Assembly: GCA_016190055.1 (NCBI GenBank)
Contig: JACPRH010000037.1
Span: 84,034 to 148,033 of the forward strand
DNA: 64,000 bases
From: Nitrososphaerota archaeon
Lineage (GTDB): Archaea; Thermoproteota; Nitrososphaeria; Nitrososphaerales; JACPRH01
Reading direction: 5' to 3'
Positions within the stretch are counted from its first letter, which is position 1. Each line of letters opens with the position of its first letter. Shown in pieces: positions 34,401 to 42,965 of the stretch. A program made the position numbers and the translations under genes. A model generated the notes under the pieces. That model saw only the letters and a program-made list of their open reading frames with translations, searched no databases and was not told the DNA's origin.

Positions 34401-34710
34401 ACTGTGTCAAAAAAACGGCTGTAGATAATGCATCGCTTACCTACCTTTCCTCCTCGCGGACATAGGCGGAACGCCTGCAACCACGTCCCATGGAGAGGGA
34501 CAAACAGCTAATGTGTGTTAGGGGTTGTTGTTTTGAGCGGTTTGGTTGAGAATTACTTCTTAATCGCAAGGCTTGTTAGTTGGATACGTTAAGTGGTTCT
34601 GCAAGACTATAGACCGGTGTCTTTCTTTGAGGTGATGAGGATTTTTCACAGGCAAGTAAATCTATTTTCAGGGATGACTATTTAGACTGGGACAACGTAC
34701 TTCTATTTGT
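34401..34710. other. 310-bp intergenic region
   Basis: No gene seen. Two small adjacent hairpins occur: AGGCG-GAA-CGCCT (34464-34476) and GTCCC-N7-GGGAC (34485-34501). No TATA box or T-run clearly belongs to them, so I do not call an RNA. Confidence 0.4.
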
Positions 34711-35004
34711 ATGGTTATCCCTGCTGAAGTAGCTTGGCTGATTCCAACCGTTCTACCTTTAGTGATTGGGCTACTTGTAGGGTTGATAGTTAAGAAGACG
34801 TTCAAGCTGCTTATTGTAATCGCAGTCTTGTTAGCGGTGTTGGTGACTATTGGAGCGATTAGTCTAACGTTTCAGGATGTTTACAGCAGAGCCTTAGAGA
34901 TACTGCCAAAGTTAATACAGACCGGTAGAAGCGAGCTAGATGTTCTACCGTACTCATCTCTAGGATTTCTAATAGGTTTAGGACTCGGTTTATGGAAAGG
35001 CTAG
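34711..35004 (+). CDS. Small three-helix membrane protein, possibly FUN14-like
   Basis: A 97-aa protein with hydrophobic segments LIPTVLPLVIGLLVGLIV, LLIVIAVLLAVLVTIGAISL and a C-terminal glycine-zipper helix SLGFLIGLGLGLWKG. Length and helix layout recall archaeal FUN14-family proteins, but no decisive motif is seen. It stands alone 90 bp before the ABC transporter genes on the same strand. Function unknown. Confidence 0.55.
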   Translation: MVIPAEVAWLIPTVLPLVIGLLVGLIVKKTFKLLIVIAVLLAVLVTIGAISLTFQDVYSRALEILPKLIQTGRSELDVLPYSSLGFLIGLGLGLWKG

Positions 35005-35091
35005 CTAGAGGCCAGTCCACCCCTTTGTTAATTCATTAACCTGAAGGATTTGAATCTGCTACTCTTAAATCACTAGATAGCGGAATATTAA

Positions 35092-36135
35092 TTGGAAGTA
35101 GATTTGGCTAGCGGCAGTTTTGCAGTCAATGTTAAGGATCTGTCTAAGCGTTTCGGGGACAAGGTTGCTGTTGACAGCGTGAGCTTTGAGGTTAAGCGCT
35201 CCGAGGTCTTCGGGTTTCTGGGCCCGAACGGTGCAGGCAAGACTACTACAATAAAGATGCTTACCACATTGCTGCCTCCAACGTCTGGGCAAGCCAAGAT
35301 TCTAGGGTTAGATCTGAGGAGCGAAGGAAAGAAGATCCGGCAGCGCATTGGAGTTGTGCAGCAGCAGGATAGTTTTGATCAGGGGTTGAATGTTGAGACA
35401 AGCATGAACCTCTACGGTTTGATCTGGGATGTGCCGAAGCAGGAGCGGAGAAGACGCATTGACGAGCTTATTGAGAGGTTTGAAATGCAGGAGTTCAGGA
35501 AGAAACAAGTTGTTGACTTATCAGGTGGGCAGCGGAGGAGGCTCCAAGTTGCCCGAGAATTTATTCATGATATGGATCTGCTCTTCCTTGATGAGCCGAC
35601 TGTCGGCTTGGATCCTCTTGCCAGAAGGGCCTTCCTAGACTTCTTCAAGGAAAAGGTGAAGGATGGACTAACCATCTTCTTCACCACCCACATAATAGAG
35701 GAGGCTGAGTATCTCTGCGACAGGATCGCAGTGATGAATGAGGGAAGAATAGTTGAGATTGATACCCCGGGGAATTTGAAGCGCAGGTTTGGAAGCGCGA
35801 AGGCCGTTGAGTTTAGGCTGCTTGAAGGCGCCTCGAAGAATCTCGTCAAAGCATTGTCTTCATCCGAAGTGGTGAATAAGCTGGTTTTGGATGAGTTGAG
35901 CGGTACCTACAGAGCAACCACCTCAAAGCCGGAGCTGGTGATACCTGAGCTCTACAGGCTTGCTGACAAGCTTAGCCTGCACATCTCCTCCATCTACATA
36001 GCTGAAACCACGCTTGAAGACGCCTTCATCAGCCTAGTTAAGAACGGATCAGGAAACGATTCAAGCCATGTGCATAGCGGTGAAAGTTATGCCGCCGCCT
36101 CTCCTCCCAGAGGCAGCTTTAAGGAGGCTGAGTAG
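35092..36135 (+). CDS. ABC-2 type transporter ATPase (DrrA/CcmA-like)
   Basis: A 347-aa ATPase starting with TTG. Walker A GPNGAGKTTTIKML, Q-loop VVQQQDSFDQGLNVETSM, signature LSGGQRRRLQVAREF, Walker B LLFLDEPTVGLDP and H-loop FFTTHIIEEA are intact. The C-terminal ~110 residues form the DrrA-type accessory domain (VEFRLLEGASKNL...IYIAETTLEDAFI). It is 5 bp upstream of its permease. The class exports lipids, drugs or polysaccharides; substrate unknown. Confidence 0.9.
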   Translation: MEVDLASGSFAVNVKDLSKRFGDKVAVDSVSFEVKRSEVFGFLGPNGAGKTTTIKMLTTLLPPTSGQAKILGLDLRSEGKKIRQRIGVVQQQDSFDQGLNVETSMNLYGLIWDVPKQERRRRIDELIERFEMQEFRKKQVVDLSGGQRRRLQVAREFIHDMDLLFLDEPTVGLDPLARRAFLDFFKEKVKDGLTIFFTTHIIEEAEYLCDRIAVMNEGRIVEIDTPGNLKRRFGSAKAVEFRLLEGASKNLVKALSSSEVVNKLVLDELSGTYRATTSKPELVIPELYRLADKLSLHISSIYIAETTLEDAFISLVKNGSGNDSSHVHSGESYAAASPPRGSFKEAE

Positions 36136-36140
36136 GCGTA

Positions 36141-36905
36141 GTGAATATCTATGTGAGGCTGGTTTACCGGAATCTACGAGCTAACCTCGACCGGATCTCG
36201 CTGTTCTTTGAACTAGTTTTCCCACTGTTCTTCATCTTTGTACAGGGCTTTGCACTTAGTGAATTGGTTACTCCCTTCGATATTGGTAATGGTCGTGTAA
36301 TTAGCTACCAGCTGTTCCTCGCAGCAGGAGCCATCACGTTAACTGTCATCAACTCAGGTACTAACGCCGGGACTCAGCTCTGGTATGATAGGAAGAACGG
36401 GATGTTCGAGCAGCTTCTCATGGGGCCCTTCACAAGACTTCAGTATATTCTGAGCATCATCTTAGCGACCCTAATAATCGGGATCGCCAGTTCGCTACTA
36501 GTCTTCCTCATAGCTCTGCCGGTTCTAGGCGGCGCACTCTACCTTTCACTTCAAAGTGTGTTTCTCACAGGGTTGGCGCTGTTTCTAGGAACAATGTTCT
36601 TTGGAAGCTTCGCGCTCGCCCTCTCTGTCGCATTGAAATCGTCAGAGAGCTTCAACATTGTTTCAACATTCACCTTCTTCATCTTCCTCTTCACCTCCTC
36701 AGTCTTCTACCCCGCCAACAAAGCTCCTCCAGTGATTCAGTCAGTCAGCCTCCTTAACCCTCTGACCTACGCGACAGACCTGTTGAGAGCCGGTCTCTTC
36801 GACTCAATGACACCCTTTATCTCAACCGAACTCACTTTGCTCACCGTCGAAACAATTGTGATATTCACCATAGCCGTATTGGCCTTCAGAAGAATTCGTG
36901 TCTAA
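36141..36905 (+). CDS. ABC-2 type transporter permease (DrrB-like)
   Basis: A 254-aa permease with six membrane segments, GTG start. LVYRNLRANLDRISLFFELVFPLFFIFVQG is the ABC-2 N-terminal elbow helix, followed by GTNAGTQLWYDRKNGMFEQLLMGPFTRLQYILS and the conserved tail SVSLLNPLTYATDLLR. It pairs with the ATPase at 35092-36135, five bases upstream, as a two-gene exporter. Confidence 0.9.
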   Translation: MNIYVRLVYRNLRANLDRISLFFELVFPLFFIFVQGFALSELVTPFDIGNGRVISYQLFLAAGAITLTVINSGTNAGTQLWYDRKNGMFEQLLMGPFTRLQYILSIILATLIIGIASSLLVFLIALPVLGGALYLSLQSVFLTGLALFLGTMFFGSFALALSVALKSSESFNIVSTFTFFIFLFTSSVFYPANKAPPVIQSVSLLNPLTYATDLLRAGLFDSMTPFISTELTLLTVETIVIFTIAVLAFRRIRV

Positions 36906-36944
36906 CGAGAACAGTAACAAGCAGCAGTCGAATACGCCTTGTTC

Positions 36945-37334
36945 TTACCATGGTATGTTGTAGGTGTATCTGCTGGTGTCTGTGTTTAGGTTTAATGTTC
37001 CCGAGTCGCTTGTTCCTGTGCGGGATCCGGGAACCAAGGTCCATGTGACTTGGATTCTGTAGAAGGCGTGGTTCGGTAGATCTATTGAGTAGTGCCCGTT
37101 TTCAACGGGTGCAGAGAATTTTTCTTCAGTCGAGGTGTTTATGAATTCAACGTGGGTCGGGGCTATATCCACCTTATTCGGCGGCTGCAGTGAGCCGGAG
37201 ACTGTGACTCGCGAGTTTACAAAACCGGGTATTGATATTGAATGGAACGCACCTAGCCCAGCTGCAGCAACAACTGCAGCGATAACCGCGACGACGGCCA
37301 AGATTCTTATTGTTTTGGATCCTGTGAACCGCAT
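36945..37334 (-). CDS. Small secreted protein with a beta-sandwich-like domain
   Basis: A 129-aa protein. A signal/anchor helix (IRILAVVAVIAAVVAAAGLGAF) precedes one ~95-residue domain (VTVSGSLQPPNKVDIAPTHVEFINTSTEEKFSAPVENGHYSIDLPN). Its strand pattern resembles carboxypeptidase-regulatory or transthyretin-like beta-sandwiches. Convergent with the ABC permease gene. Family not recognised, function unknown. Confidence 0.6.
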   Translation of the reverse strand: MRFTGSKTIRILAVVAVIAAVVAAAGLGAFHSISIPGFVNSRVTVSGSLQPPNKVDIAPTHVEFINTSTEEKFSAPVENGHYSIDLPNHAFYRIQVTWTLVPGSRTGTSDSGTLNLNTDTSRYTYNIPW

Positions 37335-37475
37335 TGATGACGCTCAACATCTCCTACAATGTTCGACCTAAAAGAGTTTCAACCAGCAGTTGCTCTCAGG
37401 CAACGTAGTTGGGATAACTTAGTTGGCAGTATCTTTAAGTTATGTTAGGTTGTTGTGGAGGGAAGATGATTAGGG

Positions 37476-37796
37476 ATGGGTCTTGATCCGCGGAAGGCAT
37501 CTAGACTGGTAGAGTTGATTGATTACCAAGAAGGATCTGTTGTGAGCAGAACCGTCGTTGAGAAGAAGACTGGAACTGTGACGCTGTTCGCTTTTGACGA
37601 ACATCAAGGGTTAAGCGAACATACCGCGCCGTTTGATGCGCTAGTCTACATTCTTGACGGGGAGGCGGTGGTAATCATTTCGGGTGAAGCCGTCAAGCTG
37701 AAGGAGGGTGAAGCGGTCATTATGCCAGCTAATGAACCGCATGCGTTGAAAGCAGTACATAGGTTCAAGATGATGCTGACTATGATTAGATCCTAG
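37476..37796 (+). CDS. Single-domain cupin protein
   Basis: A 106-aa beta-barrel protein. Cupin motif 1 is reduced (SEHTAPFDALVYILDGEAVVIISG) and motif 2 is intact (GEAVIMPANEPHALKA). His in EHTAP, Glu/Asp in the LDGE turn and His in EPHAL could bind a metal. Such small cupins are often detoxification or sugar-sensing proteins. It is followed by a period-4 tract and the third 66-bp element. Role unknown. Confidence 0.8.
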   Translation: MGLDPRKASRLVELIDYQEGSVVSRTVVEKKTGTVTLFAFDEHQGLSEHTAPFDALVYILDGEAVVIISGEAVKLKEGEAVIMPANEPHALKAVHRFKMMLTMIRS

Positions 37797-37813
37797 TAGG
37801 TAGGCAGAGAAGC
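37794..37813 (+). other. Period-4 tract after the cupin stop codon
   Basis: TAG followed by TAGG TAGG CAGA GAAG: stop triplets occur at four-base steps so that successive frames are closed. One of the recurring 3' tracts in the window. Confidence 0.4.
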
Positions 37814-37824
37814 GGAACTGGTAC

Positions 37825-37890
37825 TTCTGTCCCATCTTCGGGTGATGTATGCTTGCTGACTTTGCGTGATCACCCGATAATGGGACAGAA
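37825..37890 (+). repeat. 66-bp hairpin repeat, copy 3
   Basis: Base-for-base identical to 21565-21630 although 16 kb away. It is inserted between the cupin gene and the LSm promoter, ending 20 bp before the TATA box at 37911. Confidence 0.85.
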
Positions 37891-37910
37891 TCGCGCGTCG
37901 AAGTAGTTAA

Positions 37911-37919
37911 CTTATATAG
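37911..37919 (+). promoter_or_regulatory. TATA box of the lsm-rpl37e operon
   Basis: CTTATATAG lies 40-48 bp upstream of the GTG start of the LSm gene, giving a short leader of about 20 nt. Confidence 0.55.
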
Positions 37920-37958
37920 CCCTCACGCAGGGGTGTTGTTAAGGCTCGGTGTACAAAC

Positions 37959-38186
37959 GTGTCTGTAGATATGGCGATTCGTGTACTTGACGAAAGTGTA
38001 GGAAAGATAGTTCTGATTAAGCTGAAGGGAGGCAAGATTATTCGCGGTGTTCTCCAAGGGTTCGATCAGCACATGAATCTCGTGCTGAGAGAGTCAGAGG
38101 AAATCGTCGAAGAGGGGCCTAAGAGGTTAGGAACGATTGTGGTGAGAGGAGATAATGTTGTGATTATCTCACCTCCACCGAGCTAA
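37959..38186 (+). CDS. LSm (Sm-like archaeal RNA-binding) protein
   Basis: A 75-aa protein that assembles into a heptameric ring binding U-rich RNA. Sm1 is seen as [29 protein letters not shown] (including the conserved D-x-x-M-N) and Sm2 as [14 protein letters not shown]. Start GTG 37959; an internal ATG four codons later is also possible. The gene directly precedes ribosomal protein eL37, a conserved archaeal gene pair. Confidence 0.93.
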   Translation: MSVDMAIRVLDESVGKIVLIKLKGGKIIRGVLQGFDQHMNLVLRESEEIVEEGPKRLGTIVVRGDNVVIISPPPS

Positions 38187-38218
38187 GCAGTTACATCAAT
38201 GAGAGGGTTTGAACAGGA

Positions 38219-38386
38219 TTGACAAAAGGAACATCATCATTCGGTAAGAGAAGTAAAGGACATACCCACATCAGATGTCGGAGATGCGGCAGACACTCCT
38301 TCCACGTTAACAAGAAAAAATGCTCTTACTGCGGCTTCGGTGCTTCACCGAAGATTCGGCAGTACACCTGGGCTAAGAGAAGGTAG
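38219..38386 (+). CDS. rpl37e: Large-subunit ribosomal protein eL37
   Basis: A 55-aa zinc ribbon protein of the 50S subunit. It starts with TTG at 38219 (TKGTSSFGKRSKGHTH) and carries the two zinc-binding pairs C-R-R-C and C-S-Y-C with the family signature GRHSFHVNKKKCSYCGFG and the end KIRQYTWAKRR. The upstream ATG at 38199 is out of frame and closes after seven codons, so TTG is required. It is 32 bp after lsm, same operon. Easily missed because of its size. Confidence 0.93.
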   Translation: MTKGTSSFGKRSKGHTHIRCRRCGRHSFHVNKKKCSYCGFGASPKIRQYTWAKRR

Positions 38387-38492
38387 TAGTATCTGCATCG
38401 GTCTATCTAATTCAGGTAGCGGAGCGTAGGGGCTCGTAAAGGTTTAACTACACGTTTCTTAGAAACGGTTCCACAGTAAGGCAGGTTGTTGA

Positions 38493-39224
38493 ATGGATCC
38501 GCTGACCATCGCCATCGGTGGAGTGATCGGCGCTGGTGCTGGAGCTGTAGTTGTCTACTTCAGAATGCGTTCCAGCGCGCCGGTTGTAGAGCATAAGGGT
38601 GCGTCTGTTAGCTCATCTATCGGTAGAACTACGCCTATCAGGCCGGTTGCTGCTAGACGGGTTGATCGGGTTGAGATTGAGAAGGCGAGGAGGGAGTTGA
38701 ACGCTATTCTTCTTGAGAAGGATCTCATCAGCAGCGCTCTTACGCGGGTCTATGAGGCGGAGGTTGAGAAGAGGATTACCAAGTCTGAGCGTGAGGAGCT
38801 CGCAGCCCGTTATAAGAAGCGTTTGAAGGAAGTTGACGATAAGTTTGGTAGCGCAGAGGTTACGATTGAGGTTGGGGAGCTGGAGCGGCTTCGAGAGGAG
38901 CTTATGGGGCTCTTCGAGGGAAAGATGCGGCAGATAGAGGATCGGCTTCGTGAAGCGCATACAAAGCTTGATCACATCAAGGGGCCTGTTCATCAGCTAC
39001 AGCTTCGACCAGCAGTTGAGGAGCTTGAAGAGGTTGAGGAGGAGGTTGAGAAAGGGGAGAGGAAGGAGAAGGATGAGCAGAGGGAGCAGCAGAAGCCTCT
39101 GCCGAAACGCAGCCGAGCCGTCAGCAGAAGTGAGGGAGCTGAGGTGGATGATAAGGTGAAGGAGCTCCGTGAAGAAGTGTTAGAGGCCTTGGCGCGGCTG
39201 GAGCAGATGGATATTGAAGGCTGA
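38493..39224 (+). CDS. Membrane-anchored coiled-coil protein
   Basis: A 243-aa protein. One N-terminal helix (TIAIGGVIGAGAGAVVVYF) is followed by a long charged coiled coil (VEIEKARRELNAILLEKDLISSALTRVYEAEVEKR, then GELERLREELMGLFEGKMRQIEDRLREAH). A Glu/Lys-rich low-complexity linker (residues ~175-215) precedes a final short helix. The end overlaps the TTG start of rpiA by 11 bp. Likely a structural or scaffold protein; no known function. Confidence 0.75.
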   Translation: MDPLTIAIGGVIGAGAGAVVVYFRMRSSAPVVEHKGASVSSSIGRTTPIRPVAARRVDRVEIEKARRELNAILLEKDLISSALTRVYEAEVEKRITKSEREELAARYKKRLKEVDDKFGSAEVTIEVGELERLREELMGLFEGKMRQIEDRLREAHTKLDHIKGPVHQLQLRPAVEELEEVEEEVEKGERKEKDEQREQQKPLPKRSRAVSRSEGAEVDDKVKELREEVLEALARLEQMDIEG

Positions 39225-39915
39225 GAACGCCAATTCAGGGAAAGCTCTTGAAGCGATGGTGGAGAAACTCGCTTTAGAGATTCAGGACGGCTCGCTCATT
39301 GGTTTAGGCAGCGGTGCAACCGTTGCGGCGTTTGCTAGAAGGCTGGGTCGACGGGCTGAGGAGGAGGAACTTCTCGTCTCAGTGATTCCGTCTTCTCTTC
39401 AAATTCAGCTTGTCGCTGAGGAGTGGCCCGGCTTTATGGTCGTTCCCAGCACGATGATTCCCGATATCGATATTACTGTTGACGGTGTTGATCAGATCGA
39501 TGAGAAGTTTCGTATGATTAAGGGTGGTGGAGGAGCGCTTTACCGTGAAAGAGTGCTGCTCCAGGCTGCGAGTAAACGGGTGATTATGGGTGATGAAACG
39601 AAGCATGTTAGGCAGCTCTACAGGTCTGTTCCAGTTGAAACCTCGTTCTTTGCTCGTGACTTTGTTGAGTCCGCGCTGCTGAAGATAGGCGGTAAACCTA
39701 AGCTTAGACTCCTAGAGAAGGGGTATCCGTTCATCACCGAGAACGGTAACGTCATCTTCGACACCGACTTCGGGATCATCGAGAAGCCTGAAACACTACT
39801 ATCCGAGATTATAAGCATCGCAGGAGTCATCGAAGCAGGCATCTTCCTGAACGAGTGCGACGTCCTTTACCAAGCTAATCAAGACGGCTCGGTGCAGGTC
39901 TTTGAAGTGCGATAA
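39214..39915 (+). CDS. rpiA: Ribose-5-phosphate isomerase A
   Basis: A 233-aa enzyme interconverting ribose-5-phosphate and ribulose-5-phosphate in pentose synthesis. Landmarks are IGLGSGATVAAFARRL, DITVDGVDQID (catalytic Asp region), IKGGGGALYRERVL and the C-terminal EAGIFLNECDVLYQ. The TTG start at 39214 lies within the end of the coiled-coil gene, so translation is coupled. Its own end overlaps a tiny zinc ribbon gene. Confidence 0.95.
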   Translation: MKAENANSGKALEAMVEKLALEIQDGSLIGLGSGATVAAFARRLGRRAEEEELLVSVIPSSLQIQLVAEEWPGFMVVPSTMIPDIDITVDGVDQIDEKFRMIKGGGGALYRERVLLQAASKRVIMGDETKHVRQLYRSVPVETSFFARDFVESALLKIGGKPKLRLLEKGYPFITENGNVIFDTDFGIIEKPETLLSEIISIAGVIEAGIFLNECDVLYQANQDGSVQVFEVR

Positions 39916-40012
39916 CTGTGGGCATGAATGGACATACATGGGTAAACAGAAAAATTACGCCCGCTGCCCCGAATGCGGCCACTTCGTCAAAATCCAGAAC
40001 CCAACCAGATAG
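39902..40012 (+). CDS. 36-aa zinc ribbon protein
   Basis: A very short frame overlapping the last 14 bases of rpiA. It reads LKCDNCGHEWTYMG, then YARCPECGHFVKI, two C-x2-C knuckles spaced like those of small archaeal zinc ribbons, with the Trp-Tyr pattern common in that group. It starts with TTG 39902 and stops at 40010-40012, followed by the period-4 tract TAGA TAGA CAGA CAGG TAGG. It may bind RNA, DNA or a protein partner; function unknown. Confidence 0.7.
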   Translation: MKCDNCGHEWTYMGKQKNYARCPECGHFVKIQNPTR

Positions 40013-40058
40013 ATAGACAGACAGGTAGGTGCGCGCATAAACGGTGTTGTTTGCTTCG

Positions 40059-40742
40059 CTAGAGGGTCTTGACTTGGTATGTGTGTGTGATTCGCCGGTT
40101 TAGAACGGGGTCTATCAGCTCAATTTTGTAGAGATCCGCGTAAATGAGTTGCCCGGTTTTTGTTGGGATTGTGCCTGAGAAGAGTGCTGTTCCTTCGTCG
40201 CCGACGCTGTACATACTGAGTAGGTCGAAGGGCTTCGTTAAGAGACCAGCTGGCCCTTCCTGGTACAGGTAAGTCTTTCCGTCCTTCTCCACTTCGGAGC
40301 GAAGTATCAGATTGTCGAAGTGGTTCTTGACTTCGCTGAAACGCCAGACATCTTTAGCCACAGCTTTGCCGCATATCTGCTTTGACTTCGGGTAGCTAAG
40401 CCGCTCAACTTCTCTATCGGTCTGGTCGCTTCCAACAGTTAGATAGGTCTCCTCAGCACCGATGAGCAGGACAGGCTCAACTTCTCCAGAGGTTTTGTCA
40501 CCCACCACCTCAATTTCGCTGTCAGTCGTGATTAGTGAGGGAGATATGTGGTAGAGCGCTGGTGTCCGTTCAGGCGCAGGGATGCCCACGCTCGCCATCT
40601 CTTCGATGTGTTTTTTCACAGCCTCCTGGTTTCTCCCAGTGAAGCCGCCGCAGAACAACTGTCTAACTGTGAAATCGAACTCTCTTGGACTGTTCTTTTC
40701 AGTTGTTACTGTAAGCCGGATCATTTTGCTCAAGGGCGCCAT
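40059..40742 (-). CDS. DUF2848 protein (fumarylacetoacetase-like fold)
   Basis: A 227-aa protein. The motif FCGGFTGRNQEAVKKHIEEMASVGIPAPERTPALYHISPSLIT matches DUF2848. This family resembles the C-terminal domain of fumarylacetoacetate hydrolase, with a late segment FSGTIPTKTGQLIYADLYKIEL. Probably an enzyme acting on a small organic acid. It lies 28 bp after the queC-type gene on the same strand, so it may belong to the same transcript, with no obvious functional link. Confidence 0.78.
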   Translation of the reverse strand: MAPLSKMIRLTVTTEKNSPREFDFTVRQLFCGGFTGRNQEAVKKHIEEMASVGIPAPERTPALYHISPSLITTDSEIEVVGDKTSGEVEPVLLIGAEETYLTVGSDQTDREVERLSYPKSKQICGKAVAKDVWRFSEVKNHFDNLILRSEVEKDGKTYLYQEGPAGLLTKPFDLLSMYSVGDEGTALFSGTIPTKTGQLIYADLYKIELIDPVLNRRITHTYQVKTL

Positions 40743-40769
40743 AATCGAGAGAGGGGTGTGTTGAATACT

Positions 40770-42248
40770 TTATCGGTCATCAGGTCGTCTGACGGGGTTG
40801 AGTGCTTCCTCGGCCTGTTGATACTTTACTAGATCGTTTAGTCCGTTGATTTTGAAGGCTTTGCGTCTCATGTAGCAGGGTCCGCAGGTTCCGCAGTGTG
40901 TTTTTTCGCCTTCGTAGCAGCTCCAGGTTTCTTTGAGAGGAGCACCTATTTCGACGCCGAGCTTCACTATTTCATGCTTCATGAGGTTACCTACAGGCAT
41001 CGCGAGCTTGACTCGCTTCTGATAGTTGGTTGCGTACGGGAGCACGTCGTTGAGTTTCTCGATAAATATCATCTCGTTATCAGGATAGGCGCCAGCCTCC
41101 TCAAGGTTATTTCCCAAAGCGACTGTGCCGAAGCCTTGGGCCTCGGCGATGCCTACTGCGATTGAGAGGAAGATGAGGTTTCTCGCGGGAACCCATTCGT
41201 AGGCGAATTCAGCCCCAGCTTCGCCGTCACCGTCCCGAATGATTTCATCGTCGCTGGACTCTATTAATCGTGAGTGGCCGATTACATCTCTGAAAATATC
41301 GGTGTCCACGATTTTCAGGTTGCAGCCGAGGTGGTTCGCGATCCGTTTCACGCACTCAGCTTCTCTTCTTTCTGCTCGGTGTCGGTATCTGAAGTGGAGC
41401 AGAGTCACCTCGAATCCTTGATCTATCATTACTTTTGCAGCGACTGTGCTGTCGAGTCCGCCGCTGCAGACAACTAGTGCTCTGCGTCTCGCCGGGATGT
41501 TTGTGTCGCTTTTCCAGAGGGTGAGCTCTCCTGATGTTCTGTCAGTGGATATTGTCATCAGTGAGTACGGCTTCATCTGTCTAACGGGGTTGGAGTGCCA
41601 GATTGGTTTGTGCTCCTGTTGGAGATAGTTTTCTAGAGAGGTGAAGAAGAGCACGTCGTGTGTGTGATCGTACTCTAGGTATAGAGGTTTGTAGTTGCAT
41701 GCTAGGTAGAGTGTTTCTGGGCTGCGGCGATCAACGATGGCTAGCGCGTAGCTTCCGATGAGTAGGTCGCGAAGGATTTTCTGCAGGTTTTCAAGGGAGC
41801 CGTTCCAGAATGTTTCCAGTAGAGGAGGAATTACTGCGGTGTCGACTCTGCTGTGTCTCTTTAAACGGTATGTTTCTTCAAGTTCCTTGTCGTTAGCTAT
41901 TGTGCCGTTGTGAGCCACATAGATCATTGTGCCTGTCGGCTGAATATCTTCAGGATGCTTCTCAGATACGTGTTCGGTGGTAGGTTCAGCTCGATCGTTG
42001 TTTATCACGATAGTTGTGTTCGCCGTAATGAAATGGTCGTCGGTCTCACTCAAAGATTCGCTGGGACGACCAACCTTCTTGATCTCCGTAACTTGTCCGT
42101 CTGAGGTGAACGAGACTATGCCGTAGGAGTCGCGTCCCCGATCCTCGCCTTGAATAATGAGCCGCTTGACCCTGTCTTCAATGATTTTCAGCTCCTCGGG
42201 ACGCCTGTTTTTCTTGAACAGGATACAGCCGCTTATACTGCAGCACAT
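40770..42248 (-). CDS. Class II glutamine amidotransferase fused to QueC (archaeosine/preQ0 pathway)
   Basis: A 492-aa two-domain enzyme. Residues 1-245 are an Ntn-type glutaminase with the nucleophile Cys2 directly after Met (MCCSISG), RGRDSYGIV and HNGTIAN motifs. Residues ~245-492 are QueC: ALVVCSGGLDSTVAAKV (PP-loop), the ARNLIFLSIA and GNNLEEAGAYPDN motifs, and the zinc loop CYEGEKTHCGTCGPCYMRR. Such GAT-QueC fusions are known in crenarchaeal lineages and have been proposed to amidate preQ0 in tRNA to archaeosine in place of ArcS. It is 19 bp downstream of queE in one operon. Whether it also synthesises preQ0 is open. Confidence 0.88.
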   Translation of the reverse strand: MCCSISGCILFKKNRRPEELKIIEDRVKRLIIQGEDRGRDSYGIVSFTSDGQVTEIKKVGRPSESLSETDDHFITANTTIVINNDRAEPTTEHVSEKHPEDIQPTGTMIYVAHNGTIANDKELEETYRLKRHSRVDTAVIPPLLETFWNGSLENLQKILRDLLIGSYALAIVDRRSPETLYLACNYKPLYLEYDHTHDVLFFTSLENYLQQEHKPIWHSNPVRQMKPYSLMTISTDRTSGELTLWKSDTNIPARRRALVVCSGGLDSTVAAKVMIDQGFEVTLLHFRYRHRAERREAECVKRIANHLGCNLKIVDTDIFRDVIGHSRLIESSDDEIIRDGDGEAGAEFAYEWVPARNLIFLSIAVGIAEAQGFGTVALGNNLEEAGAYPDNEMIFIEKLNDVLPYATNYQKRVKLAMPVGNLMKHEIVKLGVEIGAPLKETWSCYEGEKTHCGTCGPCYMRRKAFKINGLNDLVKYQQAEEALNPVRRPDDR

Positions 42249-42267
42249 AGGTTACTCATTCACTCCT

Positions 42268-42963
42268 TCATACTCCTCGATCGCGGCTGGGCCAGATTAA
42301 GCGGTGTAGCTGTGGCAGAACCCTGATGTTAATGTGGTTCTGGAGATGGGTTTTGACCCATTCGGAGAGGTCAACCGCGCCTTCTGCACCGTAGGAGTTG
42401 TACTCAGGCTGGATAGTGATCGGGATGCTCAGCGGGATCTCCTTTACGGTCTTGAGGAGATGCGGAATATCTTCAGGGGATACCACGATTTTGAACTGCA
42501 GTTTTTCCGGATATGTTTCAGCTAACCTATGTACTACTGTTAGATCTGACTTCATCTGAGAAGACGGCATCTTCAAATCGCAATTGATCCAGTCCACTTT
42601 ATCGAAAACCGGTGCGCTCCACACAGTTCCGCTTGTGTTAAGATACGTGATGCGGCTTACTAGTTGGTCAAGCAGTATCTGTAGTTCCGCGGCCTGTAGG
42701 AGAGGTTCTCCTCCTGTGACGCTGATGTTGACGCAGCTGAGCTTCTTGACTCTGTCAAGGATTGCTTTGTGGCTCCACTCGACGCCTTTGCTCCAGGAGA
42801 ATTTGGTGTCGCACCATTTGCAGCGAAGATTGCATTCGGCTAGTCGGATAAAGGTCATCGGTTTACCGATGTGGATACCTTCGCCTTCTATCGATAAGTA
42901 GGGCTCTTCAGCTAATCTTAGAAGCCGTCCTTGGCTCGCTGTATCTGTATTCGACACTTGCAT
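42268..42963 (-). CDS. queE: 7-carboxy-7-deazaguanine synthase (radical SAM)
   Basis: A 231-aa radical SAM enzyme converting carboxy-tetrahydropterin to 7-carboxy-7-deazaguanine, the ring-forming step before preQ0 and archaeosine. The cluster motif is C-x3-C-x2-C (Cys44, 48, 51 in CNLRCKWCDTKF). The substrate motif LSIEGEGIHIGKPMTFIRL and the SAM-binding SVTGGEPLLQ are intact. ATG 42963 has a strong GGAGGT site upstream and a structured leader, unlike most near-leaderless genes here. First gene of the queE / GAT-QueC / DUF2848 set. Confidence 0.93.
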   Translation of the reverse strand: MQVSNTDTASQGRLLRLAEEPYLSIEGEGIHIGKPMTFIRLAECNLRCKWCDTKFSWSKGVEWSHKAILDRVKKLSCVNISVTGGEPLLQAAELQILLDQLVSRITYLNTSGTVWSAPVFDKVDWINCDLKMPSSQMKSDLTVVHRLAETYPEKLQFKIVVSPEDIPHLLKTVKEIPLSIPITIQPEYNSYGAEGAVDLSEWVKTHLQNHINIRVLPQLHRLIWPSRDRGV

Positions 42964-42965
42964 TT

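Noticed and set aside
34464..34501. Small RNA from two tandem hairpins
   Set aside because: No TATA box or oligo-T end at suitable distance; stems are only five base pairs.
18425..37890. CRISPR array from the three identical 66-bp repeats
   Set aside because: Copies are 3 and 16 kb apart, inverted relative to each other, with genes between and no spacers or cas genes.
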